Shown here piece after piece: positions 25,670 to 34,859 of a DNA stretch of 64,000 nt. Position numbers and translations under genes: made by a program. The notes under the pieces are model-generated. The model ran no database searches and was not told the DNA's origin. It saw only the letters and a list, made by a program, of their open reading frames with translations. Numbering within the stretch: the first letter of the stretch is position 1; every line of letters starts with the position of its first letter. The DNA comes from Streptomyces sp. SID13726 (GTDB lineage: Bacteria; Actinomycetota; Actinomycetes; Streptomycetales; Streptomycetaceae): NCBI RefSeq assembly GCF_010548375.1, contig NZ_JAAGLY010000014.1, forward strand, positions 182,506-246,505, in the 5' to 3' direction.

Positions 25670-27267
25670 TCGCTTCCCAGGACCGGGCGTTGACGCTGAT
25701 CGCTTTCCTGGCCTTCATCGTGCTGTCTCTGCTGCTCTGCGTCCTCGCCGGTCCCGAGACGGACGAGACCGCCGACTTCTACACCGGCAACCGGTCGCTG
25801 ACGCCCGTCCAGAACGCCCTCGCCCTCGCCGGGGACTACATCTCGGCGGCCACTCTGCTGGGCAGCTGCGGACTCGTGGCCCTCTTCGGCTACGACGGCA
25901 TCGCCGCCGCCGTCAGCACCTGTCTGGCTGTCGGCGGCTTCCTCCTGCTCGCCCGCCCCCTGCACCACACCGGGCGCTACACCCTCGGGGACATCCTGGC
26001 ACTGCGCGCGCCGGGCCCCGCCGCCCGGATCGCCGCCGCGGTCGCCACGCTGGCGTTCTGTGTGCCCTTCCTCGTGGTCCAGCTGACCGGAGCCGGACAG
26101 GCCACCGCGCTGCTCATCGGCCTCACCGAGCCGGCCGCCCAGCAGGTCTGCACGGTCTTCATCGGGGCCGTGATGATCTGCTATGCCGCGCTCGGCGGCA
26201 TGAAGGGCACCAGCCTGGTGCAGATCCTGAAGGTGGCCGTGGTCTTCACCACCATGGCGGTGCTCGCGCTCATGGTCCTCGCCCACTACGACTGGAGCGT
26301 GAACGCCTTGCTGGACGCCGCCGCCCGGGGCAGCGGCCGAGGGGACGCCTACTACGAGTCCGGCCAGGCACTGGGGGAGTCCCCCGGCGGACGCCTCGAC
26401 TTTCTCGGCCTGCAACTCAGCATCGTCCTCGGCGGTGCGTGCATGCCGCACATCGTGATGCGCGTCAACTCCGCCGCCGACGGCGCCGCGGCCCGCAGGA
26501 CGACCCGCCACACCGTCGTCCTCATCGCCGTCTACAGCGTCTTCATCGTCATCGCCGGTCTGGGCGCGGCCGGAGTGGTCGGCGACAGTGCCATCCGGGC
26601 CGCCGACCCCAACGGCCAGGCATCCCTGATGCTGCTGGCGAAGGCACTCGGGGGCGACACCTCCGCGCTGGCTGGCAACGTGCTCTTCACGGCGGTCGCG
26701 TGCACGATCTTCGTCAGTGTGCTCGCGGTGGTGGCCGGCATCACCCTGACGGCGGCCGCGGCCCTGGCGCACGACGTACACGCCCAAGTGGTGCGCCGGG
26801 GACGGCTCTCCGAGGGAGGGGAGATCGCCTCCGCCCGCTGGGCCGCGGTCGCCGTGGGGGTGCTAGGGATTCTGCTCGCAGTCGCCCTTCAGGGCGGCAA
26901 CCTCCAGTCCCTGATCCAGCTGTCGCTCACCGCGTCCGGCGCGTCGATCCTGCCGGCGTGCCTCTACTCCCTGTTCTGGGGCCGGTTCAACCGGACCGGC
27001 CTGCTGTGGACCGTGTATGGCGGCCTCGCCGCGACCCTCGCGGTGTACATGTCCTCGACGGCCTTCAGCGGCACGCCGACCTCCCTGCTGCCCGGTGCGG
27101 ACATTCACTGGATCACCTTGCAGTCCACCGGCCTGATCGCCATCCCGGCCGGCTTCCTCCTCGGCTGGACGGGCAGTCGGCTGGGGCGGCGCGGGAGCGT
27201 GGCCGACGGGGCGCGCGGTGAACGCGCCTGGAGGACGCGGGTGTTGACCGGCGTGGACGCCGAGTGA
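25666..27267 (+). CDS. Sodium:solute symporter, cation/acetate (ActP-like)
   Basis: 533-residue SSS-family transporter with about 13 membrane helices. ETADFYTGNRSLTPVQNALALAGDYISAAT is the diagnostic N-terminal block of ActP-type monocarboxylate symporters, and LGGMKGTSLVQILK is also family-typical. The GTG start overlaps the stop of the DUF485 gene. Its substrate could be acetate, propionate or another short acid; placement after the second meta-cleavage operon hints at a role with the substrates or products of that pathway (inference). A terminator follows at 27289. Confidence 0.88.
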   Translation: MIASQDRALTLIAFLAFIVLSLLLCVLAGPETDETADFYTGNRSLTPVQNALALAGDYISAATLLGSCGLVALFGYDGIAAAVSTCLAVGGFLLLARPLHHTGRYTLGDILALRAPGPAARIAAAVATLAFCVPFLVVQLTGAGQATALLIGLTEPAAQQVCTVFIGAVMICYAALGGMKGTSLVQILKVAVVFTTMAVLALMVLAHYDWSVNALLDAAARGSGRGDAYYESGQALGESPGGRLDFLGLQLSIVLGGACMPHIVMRVNSAADGAAARRTTRHTVVLIAVYSVFIVIAGLGAAGVVGDSAIRAADPNGQASLMLLAKALGGDTSALAGNVLFTAVACTIFVSVLAVVAGITLTAAAALAHDVHAQVVRRGRLSEGGEIASARWAAVAVGVLGILLAVALQGGNLQSLIQLSLTASGASILPACLYSLFWGRFNRTGLLWTVYGGLAATLAVYMSSTAFSGTPTSLLPGADIHWITLQSTGLIAIPAGFLLGWTGSRLGRRGSVADGARGERAWRTRVLTGVDAE

Positions 27268-27288
27268 GCCGCGCGGAACGCGTTTGAG

Positions 27289-27332
27289 CGCGGCCCCTCG
27301 CTCCGGGCACGGTCCCGGAACGAGGGGCCGCG
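27289..27332. terminator. Bidirectional terminator between symporter and exported amidohydrolase
   Basis: Stem of 12 bp (27289-27300 with 27321-27332), one mismatch, then 6 bp (27302-27307 with 27314-27319), 6-nt loop. It lies between convergent genes. Confidence 0.85.
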
Positions 27333-27355
27333 GTCTGCGAGCCCTGAACGGCTTG

Positions 27356-28498
27356 TCAGCCCTTGACCCGCCCGGCGAGTTCCGGGAACTGGGCGAGGGC
27401 GTTGGAGCGTTCGACCTTCACCCGGGCGGCGGGGGAGAACGTCTCATCCAGCTGGGGCGCGGGGTCGCCCTTCGTCGGGAACAGGGCGCCGCTGAAGGGC
27501 CAGTCGGTGGCGAACAGGATGTGCTCGTCGCCGGCCAGTTCGCGCACCGACTTCATGGCCTGGGGAGCGTGGGAGAGCGCGGTGTCGTAGAACAGCTTGC
27601 GGAAGTGCGGGCTGCTGTCGTCCGCGCCGGCGATTCCCAGCGTCTGGGCGATGGCCGGGGTGAGGGTGAGCAGGCTGGTGCGGAAGGAGAGGTACGGCAG
27701 GGTGCCGCCCGCGTGCGCGCCGAGCCAGCGGATGTTCGGGCGGCGGGTGTACACGCCCTTGTAGAGCATGTTGACCAGCGCGCGGGTGGTGTCGAAGGTG
27801 AACTCGTAGAGGAAGGGCGGCAGGCCGAGGTCGGGGTAGTTCTGCGGGGTCGTCGGGTGGATGAACACCATGACCCCGAGTTCGTCGAGGACCTTCATCA
27901 GCGGCTCGAAGACGGGGTCGCCGAGATAGGTGCCCTTGTAGCTGCTGAAGATGCCGACGCCGTCGAGCTTCAGCTCCCGCACCGCCCGCCTGGCCTCCAC
28001 CACGGCCGCGGCGACGTCCTCCTCGGTGACGGGGCCGCCGAGAGGCAGTACGGCGAAGGCGCCGAAGCGTCCCTTGAGGCCGGCCGTGTCGGTGTGGACG
28101 AGGCTCTTGCTCATGTAGTCGTTGAGGCGGCGTGCCATGGCGACACGGTCGGCGGCGGAGGACAGATACATCACGCCGGGCTCGGAGACGGAGACGACCT
28201 GGGTCTGAATGCCGTAGCGGTTCATGAAGTTCACCGCGAGCGTGGGGCTCCACGCCGGGAACGGCACGCCACCACTCTCGACGACACCGTGTGCGGCCAG
28301 CGACGTGCGGTAGAAGTCGGGGACGAGGTGGCAGTGGACGTCGATCCGGTAGTTGCCCGTCGGTAGGGCGGTGGCCTCTGCGGCCTCGGCATGCGCGACC
28401 GAAGGGCCGAGGGCCGCGGCGGCGCCCAGCGGTACGGCCGCCTTGAGGATTCCGCGCCGTCGGACACCGTGCGCTGCGTCGAGTCGGGGATCAGTCAT
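27356..28498 (-). CDS. Tat-exported ACMSD-family amidohydrolase
   Basis: 380 residues. The N-terminus has RRRGILKAAVPLGAAAAL followed by an AHA-type cleavage site, a twin-arginine signal, so the folded metalloenzyme should be exported. The metal ligands are kept: HCH in IDVHCHLVP, His in FIHPTTP, His in GAHAGGTLP, Asp in ATDWPF. It is the third family member in the island and the only one with a signal peptide. ATG 28498 has AAAGG upstream; the longer frame to 28702 is not coding. It is divergent from the kinase gene with repeated sites between. Substrate unknown. Confidence 0.8.
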   Translation of the reverse strand: MTDPRLDAAHGVRRRGILKAAVPLGAAAALGPSVAHAEAAEATALPTGNYRIDVHCHLVPDFYRTSLAAHGVVESGGVPFPAWSPTLAVNFMNRYGIQTQVVSVSEPGVMYLSSAADRVAMARRLNDYMSKSLVHTDTAGLKGRFGAFAVLPLGGPVTEEDVAAAVVEARRAVRELKLDGVGIFSSYKGTYLGDPVFEPLMKVLDELGVMVFIHPTTPQNYPDLGLPPFLYEFTFDTTRALVNMLYKGVYTRRPNIRWLGAHAGGTLPYLSFRTSLLTLTPAIAQTLGIAGADDSSPHFRKLFYDTALSHAPQAMKSVRELAGDEHILFATDWPFSGALFPTKGDPAPQLDETFSPAARVKVERSNALAQFPELAGRVKG

Positions 28499-28563
28499 CG
28501 ATGACCTTTTCGAGGAAGGGGGAGACGAGAAGCAGGGATGCGAGAGAGGAGCATCCATTGCCA

Positions 28564-28602
28564 TAGCGATCGCTACATGATCGTCTGGAGTGATCGCTAC
28601 AT
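28564..28602. promoter_or_regulatory. Repeated operator-like sites between exported amidohydrolase and kinase
   Basis: GATCGCTACAT occurs twice, at 28568-28578 and 28592-28602, 24 bp apart. The first copy is part of the perfect 12-bp palindrome TAGCGATCGCTA (28564-28575). The element lies 66 bp upstream of the amidohydrolase start. The CGCTAC half resembles the arms of the TetR site at 21662. Confidence 0.6.
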
Positions 28603-28716
28603 TAGGAGAGGGTTGAGTCTTCGTCAACGACCGTGCGGGCGCGCCCAGTTTCTTTAGTTGCTCTTGGGTGTGCAAGTATCCGGATCTCAACTTCCGACCC
28701 ACAGGGGAGAAGTGCA

Positions 28717-30669
28717 GTGACCTTCGGTGGACCCGACGACCTCACCTTTGCCCGCCCCGCGCCCGTGGTTCTCCTCGGCGGCCGGTACGAGCTGCGCCTG
28801 CTGCTCGGCTCCGGCGGTATGGCCGAGGTCCATCTCGCGCACGACCTGCGGCTCGACAGGGCGGTCGCGGTGAAGATGCTGCGCGGCGACCTCGCTCACG
28901 ATCCGGGGCTCCAGGAGCGGTTCCGGAGGGAGGCGCAGTCCACGGCCTCGCTCAACCACCCTGCTGTCGCCGCTGTCTACGACACGGGTGAACACCTCGC
29001 GTACGGGGCGCAGTTCCCCTACCTGGTGATGGAGTACGTCGACGGCGCGACCCTCCGCGACACCCTGTACAGCGGACCTCCGCTGACCCTCCAACGGGCT
29101 CTGGAGATGACGTGCGGCGTCCTGGACGCGCTCGCCCACTCCCACCGGCAGGGCATCGTGCACCGGGACATCAAGCCGGCCAACGTCATGCTCACCCGGA
29201 CCGGCCAGGTCAAGGTCATGGACTTCGGCATAGCCCGCGACACGCGGGACGTCGGCATGACCGGGACGTCCCTCGTGATCGGCACCGCCCCGTACCTCTC
29301 GCCCGAACAGGCCCTGGGGCAGGACATCGACTCCCGCTCCGATCTGTACTCCGTGGGCTGTCTGCTGTACGAACTCCTCACCTTCCGTACGCCGTTCACC
29401 GGTGACAACCCGATGGAGGTGATGTACCGGCACCTCTACGAGGAACCGTTGGCGCCGAGCCTCTACAATCCCGAGGTCGCCCCCCGGGTGGATGCCGTTG
29501 TCCTGCGGGCACTGACGAAGGACCGTGCGTACCGCTACCGGAGTGCGGAGGAGATGCGCGCCGACATCGACGCCTGTCTCGGGACGCGGACGGTGGGGGT
29601 ACAGGCGGCCGACGGCGCGGCCGAGCCGTTCGGGGACGTCTCCGGGAACGGCCCCGAGGACAGTGCCGCGGGCGGTGTCGGGGACGACAAGAGGCGTCGC
29701 AGAGGCAACGCCGCGCTGATCGCCGCAAGCGTGGGCGTCGCCGTCCTGGCGGTGACTCTCGGATGGTTCATGTTCGGGCGCGACACGGCCGAGGACGGCA
29801 AGGTGGACGTCCCGGCCCTCGTCGGGAAGACCCTGACGGAGGCCCGGAGTTCGGCGGAGAACGTGGACCTCACCCTCACTGTCACGAAGCAGGAGCCCTG
29901 CGCGGACCAGCCCCGGGACCACATCTGCACACAGGCCCCGGTGGACGGCCGGCTCGACAAGGGCGAGGCCGTGTCGGTCACAGTGTCGACCGGGGCACCC
30001 GAGGTCGAGGTGCCGGACGTCACCGACAAGGACGAGGACGACGCGTCCCGGATCCTGGAGGACAAGAGCTTCAAGGTGAAGGTCCGGCACGAGGTGTCCA
30101 CGCGGGACGCCGGAACGGTCCTGGACCAGGACCCGGCGGGTGGCGAGACGGTGGAGAAGGGCATCGAGATCACCCTCACCGTGGCCGAGGAAGCGGAGCA
30201 GGCCATGGTTCCCGACCTCACCGGCAGCACGGTGAGCCGAGCGCGCGAACTGCTGGATGCGCAGGGACTGAAGCTGGGGGAGACGACCCGGGTGGAGAGC
30301 GGTGCCGAGGCCGGGACCGTGGTGGGACAGAGCGTCGGGCAGGGCGAGAAGGTCGACCGCGGCACCTCGATCGACGTGCGGGTCGCCGAGTCCGTGGAGA
30401 CCGTCCAGATTCCCGCCGACCTCGTGGGCAGCACCCTGGCCGAGGCGCGTGGCGAGCTGAACGGGCTCGGTCTCGAGGTCGCCGTCGCCTCCGGCTCCTC
30501 CCAAACGTCCGACGCAGTGGTGACGTCGAGCAACCCGCAGGCGGGAAGCGAGGTGGCCGCGGGAAGCACCGTGGTCCTCACGACCGAGGAGCCAACTGAC
30601 GAGCCGACGGACAGCACCACGCAGGACGCTGGTTCGGCGACGACGCCGTCGGACACGGGCGCCCGGTAA
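28717..30669 (+). CDS. PASTA-domain Ser/Thr protein kinase (PknB-like)
   Basis: 650-residue membrane kinase. The kinase domain covers about residues 25-290: glycine loop LGSGGMAEV, ATP Lys in AVAVKML, HRDIKPANV and DFGIARD, with an APYLSPEQ activation segment. One membrane helix (about 330-353) is followed by four PASTA repeats and a Thr/Ser-rich tail. PASTA kinases sense peptidoglycan or lipid II fragments and regulate growth and cell wall synthesis. GTG 28717 with GGGGAGAAG upstream is the start. It has no obvious functional tie to the catabolic genes. A hairpin follows at 30701. Confidence 0.93.
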   Translation: MTFGGPDDLTFARPAPVVLLGGRYELRLLLGSGGMAEVHLAHDLRLDRAVAVKMLRGDLAHDPGLQERFRREAQSTASLNHPAVAAVYDTGEHLAYGAQFPYLVMEYVDGATLRDTLYSGPPLTLQRALEMTCGVLDALAHSHRQGIVHRDIKPANVMLTRTGQVKVMDFGIARDTRDVGMTGTSLVIGTAPYLSPEQALGQDIDSRSDLYSVGCLLYELLTFRTPFTGDNPMEVMYRHLYEEPLAPSLYNPEVAPRVDAVVLRALTKDRAYRYRSAEEMRADIDACLGTRTVGVQAADGAAEPFGDVSGNGPEDSAAGGVGDDKRRRRGNAALIAASVGVAVLAVTLGWFMFGRDTAEDGKVDVPALVGKTLTEARSSAENVDLTLTVTKQEPCADQPRDHICTQAPVDGRLDKGEAVSVTVSTGAPEVEVPDVTDKDEDDASRILEDKSFKVKVRHEVSTRDAGTVLDQDPAGGETVEKGIEITLTVAEEAEQAMVPDLTGSTVSRARELLDAQGLKLGETTRVESGAEAGTVVGQSVGQGEKVDRGTSIDVRVAESVETVQIPADLVGSTLAEARGELNGLGLEVAVASGSSQTSDAVVTSSNPQAGSEVAAGSTVVLTTEEPTDEPTDSTTQDAGSATTPSDTGAR

Positions 30670-30700
30670 GTCGTCGACGGAGAAGACGAAGAAGAGGGAC

Positions 30701-30727
30701 GGTGCCGGCTGTCCCCTGCCCGGCACC
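30701..30727. terminator. Hairpin between kinase and DHA2 exporter
   Basis: GGTGCCGG (30701-30708) pairs with CCGGCACC (30720-30727), 11-nt loop, between convergent genes. Confidence 0.65.
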
Positions 30728-30831
30728 TTCCCGGGGTCGTGCGCCGCTCAGGCACGACCCGTTCTGGGGTGGGGAGGAGTCGGGACTCCGCCCCCGTCCG
30801 CGGCTCAGGAGGCCGCGGTGTTCTCGGCGGT

Positions 30832-32445
30832 CTACGCGCTCACGGAATCTGTACGCTCCGCGGTCGTCTCCGCGGCCCCGCCTCGCTCTTCGGCCTCGCC
30901 CCGGCCCCGGCCGGGCAGGATGGCAACGACGATCAGCGTTCCCGCGGCCATGATGACGCCGCCGATGAGGCTGGTGTGCGCGATGGCGTGCGCGAAGGAC
31001 TCGTGCACCGCCCCCAGCAGGGACTGGGCCTGTTCGGCACCTCCCTGCGGGTTCTTGGCGACCTGCTCGGCGACCGCCGTACCGCCGCCCACCGAGTCCT
31101 TGGCGGTGTCCAGCGCCGCCGCGGGGAGGTGGCCGCCGACCAGCCCGGTGAGCTTGTCCTTGTAGGAGGTCGCGAGGAGCGAGCCGAGGATGGCGATGCC
31201 CAGCGACGCGCCGAGCTCCAGCGCCGTGTCGTTGGCGCCGCCGCCGACGCCGAGCTCCGACTCGGGGAAGGAGTCCATGATCGTGTCGGTGGCGGGGGAC
31301 AGGCTCAGGCCGATGGCGAAGCCGAGCATCAGCAGGGGAGCCACGAAGTCGGTGTAGCCGGACCCCGTCTCGATGCGGGTGAGCAGGAAGACCCCCGCTG
31401 TACCGATCGCCATGCCGGTGCCGACGACGACCTTCACGCCCAGTTTCGGGGCCAGCCGGCCGGTCACCGCGGCACCGAGGAACACGGCTCCGGCCAGCGG
31501 CAGCAGACGCACGCCGGTCTCCAGCGCGTCGTAGCCCAGGACGAACTGGAGGAACTGGGTGGAGTAGTAAATCGCGCCGAAGGTGCCGAAGAAGAAGAAC
31601 AGCACCGCCAGCATCGAGCCGCTGAAGGGGCGCTCGGTGAACTTGCGGACGTTCAGCATGGGGCTCGGGTGGCGCAACTCCCAGGCGACGAAGGCAAGCA
31701 GGCCCACGCCGGCGACGACGGCCGAGGTGATCGGGCCGACGCCCCAGCCGAAGTGCGGGCCCTCGATGGTGGCGTAGACGAGGGAGCCGACCGAGACGAT
31801 CGACAGCAGACCGCCGACGTAGTCGATCCGGCCCATCGTCGCCGCCTTGGACGGCGGGACCAGAAGCAGCGCGCCGACGACGCCGAGGATCGCGATGGGG
31901 GCGTTGATCAGGAAGGTGGAGCCCCAGGCGTGGCTCTCCAGAAGCCATCCGGCGAGCAGCGGGCCGGCGGCGATGGCGAGACCGGAGGTGGCGGACCAGG
32001 CGGTGATCGCCTTGGCGCGTTCGCCCTTGGGGAAGATCGCGACCAGCAGCGACAGCGTGGCCGGCATAACCACCGCTGCGCCGACTCCCATGGTCGCGCG
32101 GGCGGTGATCACCAGGTCGGTCTGATGGACCAGGCTGCCCATGACCGCGCCGCCGGCGAAGATCAGCAGTCCCGTGATCAGGGCGCCGCGGCGGCTGTAC
32201 TTGTCGCCTATCGAGCCGAGGACCAGCATCAGCGCGGCGTACGGGACGGTGTAGCCGTCGATCACCCATTGGAGGTCGCTGCTGGTCAGGCCCAGGTCCT
32301 TCGTCATGTCCGGCGCGGCCACGATCAGCGACGTGTTCGCCATGACCACGATCAGCAGGCTCAGGCAGAGGACCAGCAGTGCCCACCAGCGCCGTGGATA
32401 GGGCCCGGTCATCTTCTCGACGGGGGTGTTCGCAATGAGCGGCAT
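30832..32445 (-). CDS. DHA2-family (EmrB/QacA-like) MFS drug exporter
   Basis: 537 residues, 14 predicted membrane segments. The first helix shows MANTSLIVAAPDM, followed by LQWVIDGYTVPYAALMLVLG, typical of 14-helix drug:H+ antiporters. ATG 32445 has a GGAG-like site upstream. It is divergent from a TetR gene whose product probably represses it, the usual arrangement. The C-terminal 25 residues are Glu/Ala/Thr-rich and cytoplasmic. Drug or metabolite specificity cannot be read. Confidence 0.9.
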   Translation of the reverse strand: MPLIANTPVEKMTGPYPRRWWALLVLCLSLLIVVMANTSLIVAAPDMTKDLGLTSSDLQWVIDGYTVPYAALMLVLGSIGDKYSRRGALITGLLIFAGGAVMGSLVHQTDLVITARATMGVGAAVVMPATLSLLVAIFPKGERAKAITAWSATSGLAIAAGPLLAGWLLESHAWGSTFLINAPIAILGVVGALLLVPPSKAATMGRIDYVGGLLSIVSVGSLVYATIEGPHFGWGVGPITSAVVAGVGLLAFVAWELRHPSPMLNVRKFTERPFSGSMLAVLFFFFGTFGAIYYSTQFLQFVLGYDALETGVRLLPLAGAVFLGAAVTGRLAPKLGVKVVVGTGMAIGTAGVFLLTRIETGSGYTDFVAPLLMLGFAIGLSLSPATDTIMDSFPESELGVGGGANDTALELGASLGIAILGSLLATSYKDKLTGLVGGHLPAAALDTAKDSVGGGTAVAEQVAKNPQGGAEQAQSLLGAVHESFAHAIAHTSLIGGVIMAAGTLIVVAILPGRGRGEAEERGGAAETTAERTDSVSA

Positions 32446-32579
32446 CTGAGGCTCCTCAGCAGTCGGGCAGGGGGAGGGAAGGTGAAGGGGACTTTTAATT
32501 ACCCGTTCGTGTGCAGATTAGTTTATTGCTCGATGATGTGCAACTATCGCTGTGTCCCCCGACGACCGGAGGTGCCGAC

Positions 32580-33215
32580 ATGACCCACGCACTCGCCGCA
32601 GACGTCCCCGGCGCCTCCCGGGGACGCCGCACGCGGGCCCGCATCCTCGAGGCGGCCCGGCGGGAACTCGGCCGGGACCCCGAGGCCGGCCTGGAGGACA
32701 TCGCCCTCGCGGCGGGTGTGGTGCGACGCACCGTCTACGGTCACTTCGAGGGGCGGGCCGCGCTGGTCGAGGGGCTGATCGAGGACGCCGGGCACGCCCT
32801 ACGGCAGGCGCTCGCGCCCCTTCCGGACGCCGCGTCGGACGCCGTCACCGCTCTGGCGGGCTTCGTCCTGGCCGTGTGGCCCGTCGGTGACCGGTACCGC
32901 ATGCTGCTGCGCCTGGCTCCGCAGGATCTCGTGGCCGAGCGACGCCGCGAGATCCTTGCGCCCGCGCGCGCGGCGTCGCGGGCAGTCATCGTCCACGGGC
33001 AGCGGCAGGGGGCGTTCCAGACCGGCGTCCCGCCCGTCGTGCTGGCCCTGGCCCTGGAGGGATATCTGCTGGGCCTCCTGGAGTGCGTGAACGTCGGCGT
33101 CTGGACCGACGACGGCATGCATGCGGCGACTGCCGCGCTGATCGCGATGGGCGTGGATGCGGACCGCGCCTTCACCTGTGTCCGCGGGTTCGTCCGTCCC
33201 GAGAGCGGCGCGTAG
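32580..33215 (+). CDS. TetR-family regulator of the DHA2 exporter
   Basis: 211 residues. The helix-turn-helix EDIALAAGVVRRTVYGHFEG is at about residues 40-60. ATG 32580 is preceded by GGAGGTGCCGAC, so the longer frame from 32511 is not used. It is divergent from the exporter, with 134 bp between. That gap is AT-richer than its surroundings and carries two TGTGCA copies, near 32512 and 32537, but no convincing long palindrome. The ligand domain has several Trp/Tyr/Arg positions as in multidrug TetR proteins. Confidence 0.88.
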   Translation: MTHALAADVPGASRGRRTRARILEAARRELGRDPEAGLEDIALAAGVVRRTVYGHFEGRAALVEGLIEDAGHALRQALAPLPDAASDAVTALAGFVLAVWPVGDRYRMLLRLAPQDLVAERRREILAPARAASRAVIVHGQRQGAFQTGVPPVVLALALEGYLLGLLECVNVGVWTDDGMHAATAALIAMGVDADRAFTCVRGFVRPESGA

Positions 33216-33249
33216 CCGCACGTCCCGAAACACCACCCGAAGGAGAACC

Positions 33250-34032
33250 ATGTACGAGTCCCAGTACAGCGAGAGGTACGCCGACGAGCCGTACTACGGA
33301 GACGGTGCCGTGTACGTGAGTCCTCCGACGCCGAGCAGGAGGCGCCTGATTGTCCTCGTCGCGGTCGTGACCGTGTCGGCGCTCGGGTTCGTGGCCGTCG
33401 ACCGGATCGCGGCGGAGCGTGCCGAGAACCGTACGGCCGAGGCGTTCCAGGACGGAATGGGCACCGCCGCACGGCCGTCCGTGCACGTCAGCGGGTTCCC
33501 CGTGCTGACTCAGCTGGCCCGGGGCCGTCTGGACCACGTCGACCTGACCGCCCACGGCATACCCGCGAACGGCTCCACCAGGCCGTTGCCCGTGACGAGG
33601 CTGACCGTAGGGGTGGACGGACTGAGCACCTCGGGGAGCGCCGACGTGGCGCACGCCCGCAGTGTGGACGCGACCGCCTTCCTCTCGTACGAGGATCTGT
33701 CGAACGCGCTCGGCGTGCAGGTGTCCCGGGGCGACGGGCCCGATCGGGTCGAGGTGACGGCGAGTCTGCCGGTCGCCGGTGATGTGACCGTGAGCGCGGC
33801 TGTCACGGCGACGAGCGGCAACCGCATCGCATTCTCGGACATCCGGTCTGTCCGGGGCGAGCAGATCCCCGTGCTGAAGGCATTGCTCGACGAGGCGCTG
33901 AGGGAGCCCATGCCTTTGCGGAACGTCCCTCAGGGACTGAGCCTGCGCTCGGTCACCACCACGGATAGCGGCATCGAGGCTCATTTCACGGGCAGTTCGG
34001 TTACCTTCCGTCCGGACTCGTCGTCTGCGTAG
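33250..34032 (+). CDS. DUF2993 (LmeA-like) membrane-anchored lipid-binding-type protein
   Basis: 260 residues: a polar, Tyr-rich N-terminus of about 28 residues, one membrane helix (LIVLVAVVTVSALGFVAV), then a DUF2993 domain outside the membrane beginning VSGFPVLTQLARGRLDHVDL. The family is common in actinobacteria; the mycobacterial member LmeA acts in lipoglycan maturation. ATG 33250 has AGGAGAACC just upstream. It follows the TetR gene by 34 bp and may be co-transcribed. Function in this organism is unknown. Confidence 0.82.
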   Translation: MYESQYSERYADEPYYGDGAVYVSPPTPSRRRLIVLVAVVTVSALGFVAVDRIAAERAENRTAEAFQDGMGTAARPSVHVSGFPVLTQLARGRLDHVDLTAHGIPANGSTRPLPVTRLTVGVDGLSTSGSADVAHARSVDATAFLSYEDLSNALGVQVSRGDGPDRVEVTASLPVAGDVTVSAAVTATSGNRIAFSDIRSVRGEQIPVLKALLDEALREPMPLRNVPQGLSLRSVTTTDSGIEAHFTGSSVTFRPDSSSA

Positions 34033-34359
34033 GGGGCGGAACATCAGGTCAGCCTGCGTCGGTGCGTAGGTCCGCTTGCGATCTTGCAGGCTTGTGAGAC
34101 GAGAACGACGCCGTACGTAAGCGAATGTGTCCCGGAAGCCGACGGCGCCTAGGAGATGGTCGGTGGTGGCGCCGGTCGCCACGGTCCAAGGCCGGGGCGC
34201 GAAGGATCTGCGCAGCGAGGGAGTGGGCCGACTGGTTGCCGCCGTGCGGCAGGCCGGACAGGGTTGTTGGCGGCGACACGGGCGATGCCCATTCGGCGGG
34301 TTGCGCTCTCGTGCAGCCGGCCGCCGTCGACGAGGGCCTTGGGGACGGCGGCTCCCGAG

Positions 34360-34760
34360 CAGGAGATCGCCTTCACCCTGCTCGGCGCGCTGTTCCACCG
34401 CATCCATCTGTCCGTCGTCCTCGACCGGATGGCTCCGGAGCAGCTCGAACTCGTCCGTTCGGCGCTCGTCGTCTACAAGGAGATCCGCCAGGACATCCCC
34501 GGCAGCGTGCCGTTCTGGCCTCTCGGCCTCCCCGGTTGGGCGGACTCCTGGGTCGCAGTGTGGTGACAGGAGCGGTGCCCGGCTCCCGTGACCACACGGA
34601 CGCTCGCGATCCCGCACCTGCGCGGTACTCCGGTGCGGCCGGTCGCGCACTACCCCGAAGAGGCGGTGCCACAGCCACCTGGACGGCGGCCGACGGACAA
34701 CTCACCGTGTCCCAGCCCGGCCCAACACGGCTGTGCTCCTTCGGCTCGTGGTCCGGTTGC
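34360..34760 (+). pseudogene. Remnant of a GH36-type alpha-galactosidase C-terminus
   Basis: From about 34360 to the TGA at 34566 the translation LLGALFHRIHLSVVLDRM and SVPFWPLGLPGWADSWVAV resembles the C-terminal part of Streptomyces alpha-galactosidases. After that stop, a second frame (to about 34760) reads ATWTAADGQLTVSQPGP, which looks like the very end of the same protein. No N-terminal catalytic domain is present. The sequence from 34033 to 34360 gives no recognisable product on either strand. This is a decayed fragment, probably left by a deletion. Confidence 0.5.
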
Positions 34761-34817
34761 AGGGTGGCTCCTCCCAGAGGTCCTCGGTGTTTGAGGCGTG
34801 TCGGTTCCCTGCGTAGG

Positions 34818-34827
34818 CTGTATACAG
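34818..34827. promoter_or_regulatory. GntR operator upstream of gntR
   Basis: CTGTATACAG, a perfect 10-bp palindrome 32 bp before the GntR start. The same core occurs ahead of the dehydrogenase at 35720 and twice or more ahead of dctA, see 35673 and 39006. It suggests autoregulation. Confidence 0.75.
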
Positions 34828-34859
34828 ATGAGTGCTCCGACGGCTGGGCAGGGAGTTTC

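Noticed and set aside
32446..32579. Possible operator for the exporter TetR (two TGTGCA copies and TTGC-N10-GCAA)
   Set aside because: No convincing dyad of TetR length; not listed as a feature.
28687..32583. Long antisense frames over the kinase (679 codons) and DHA2 exporter (614 codons)
   Set aside because: Same reason: the sense-strand proteins are unambiguous and the antisense translations are compositional artefacts.
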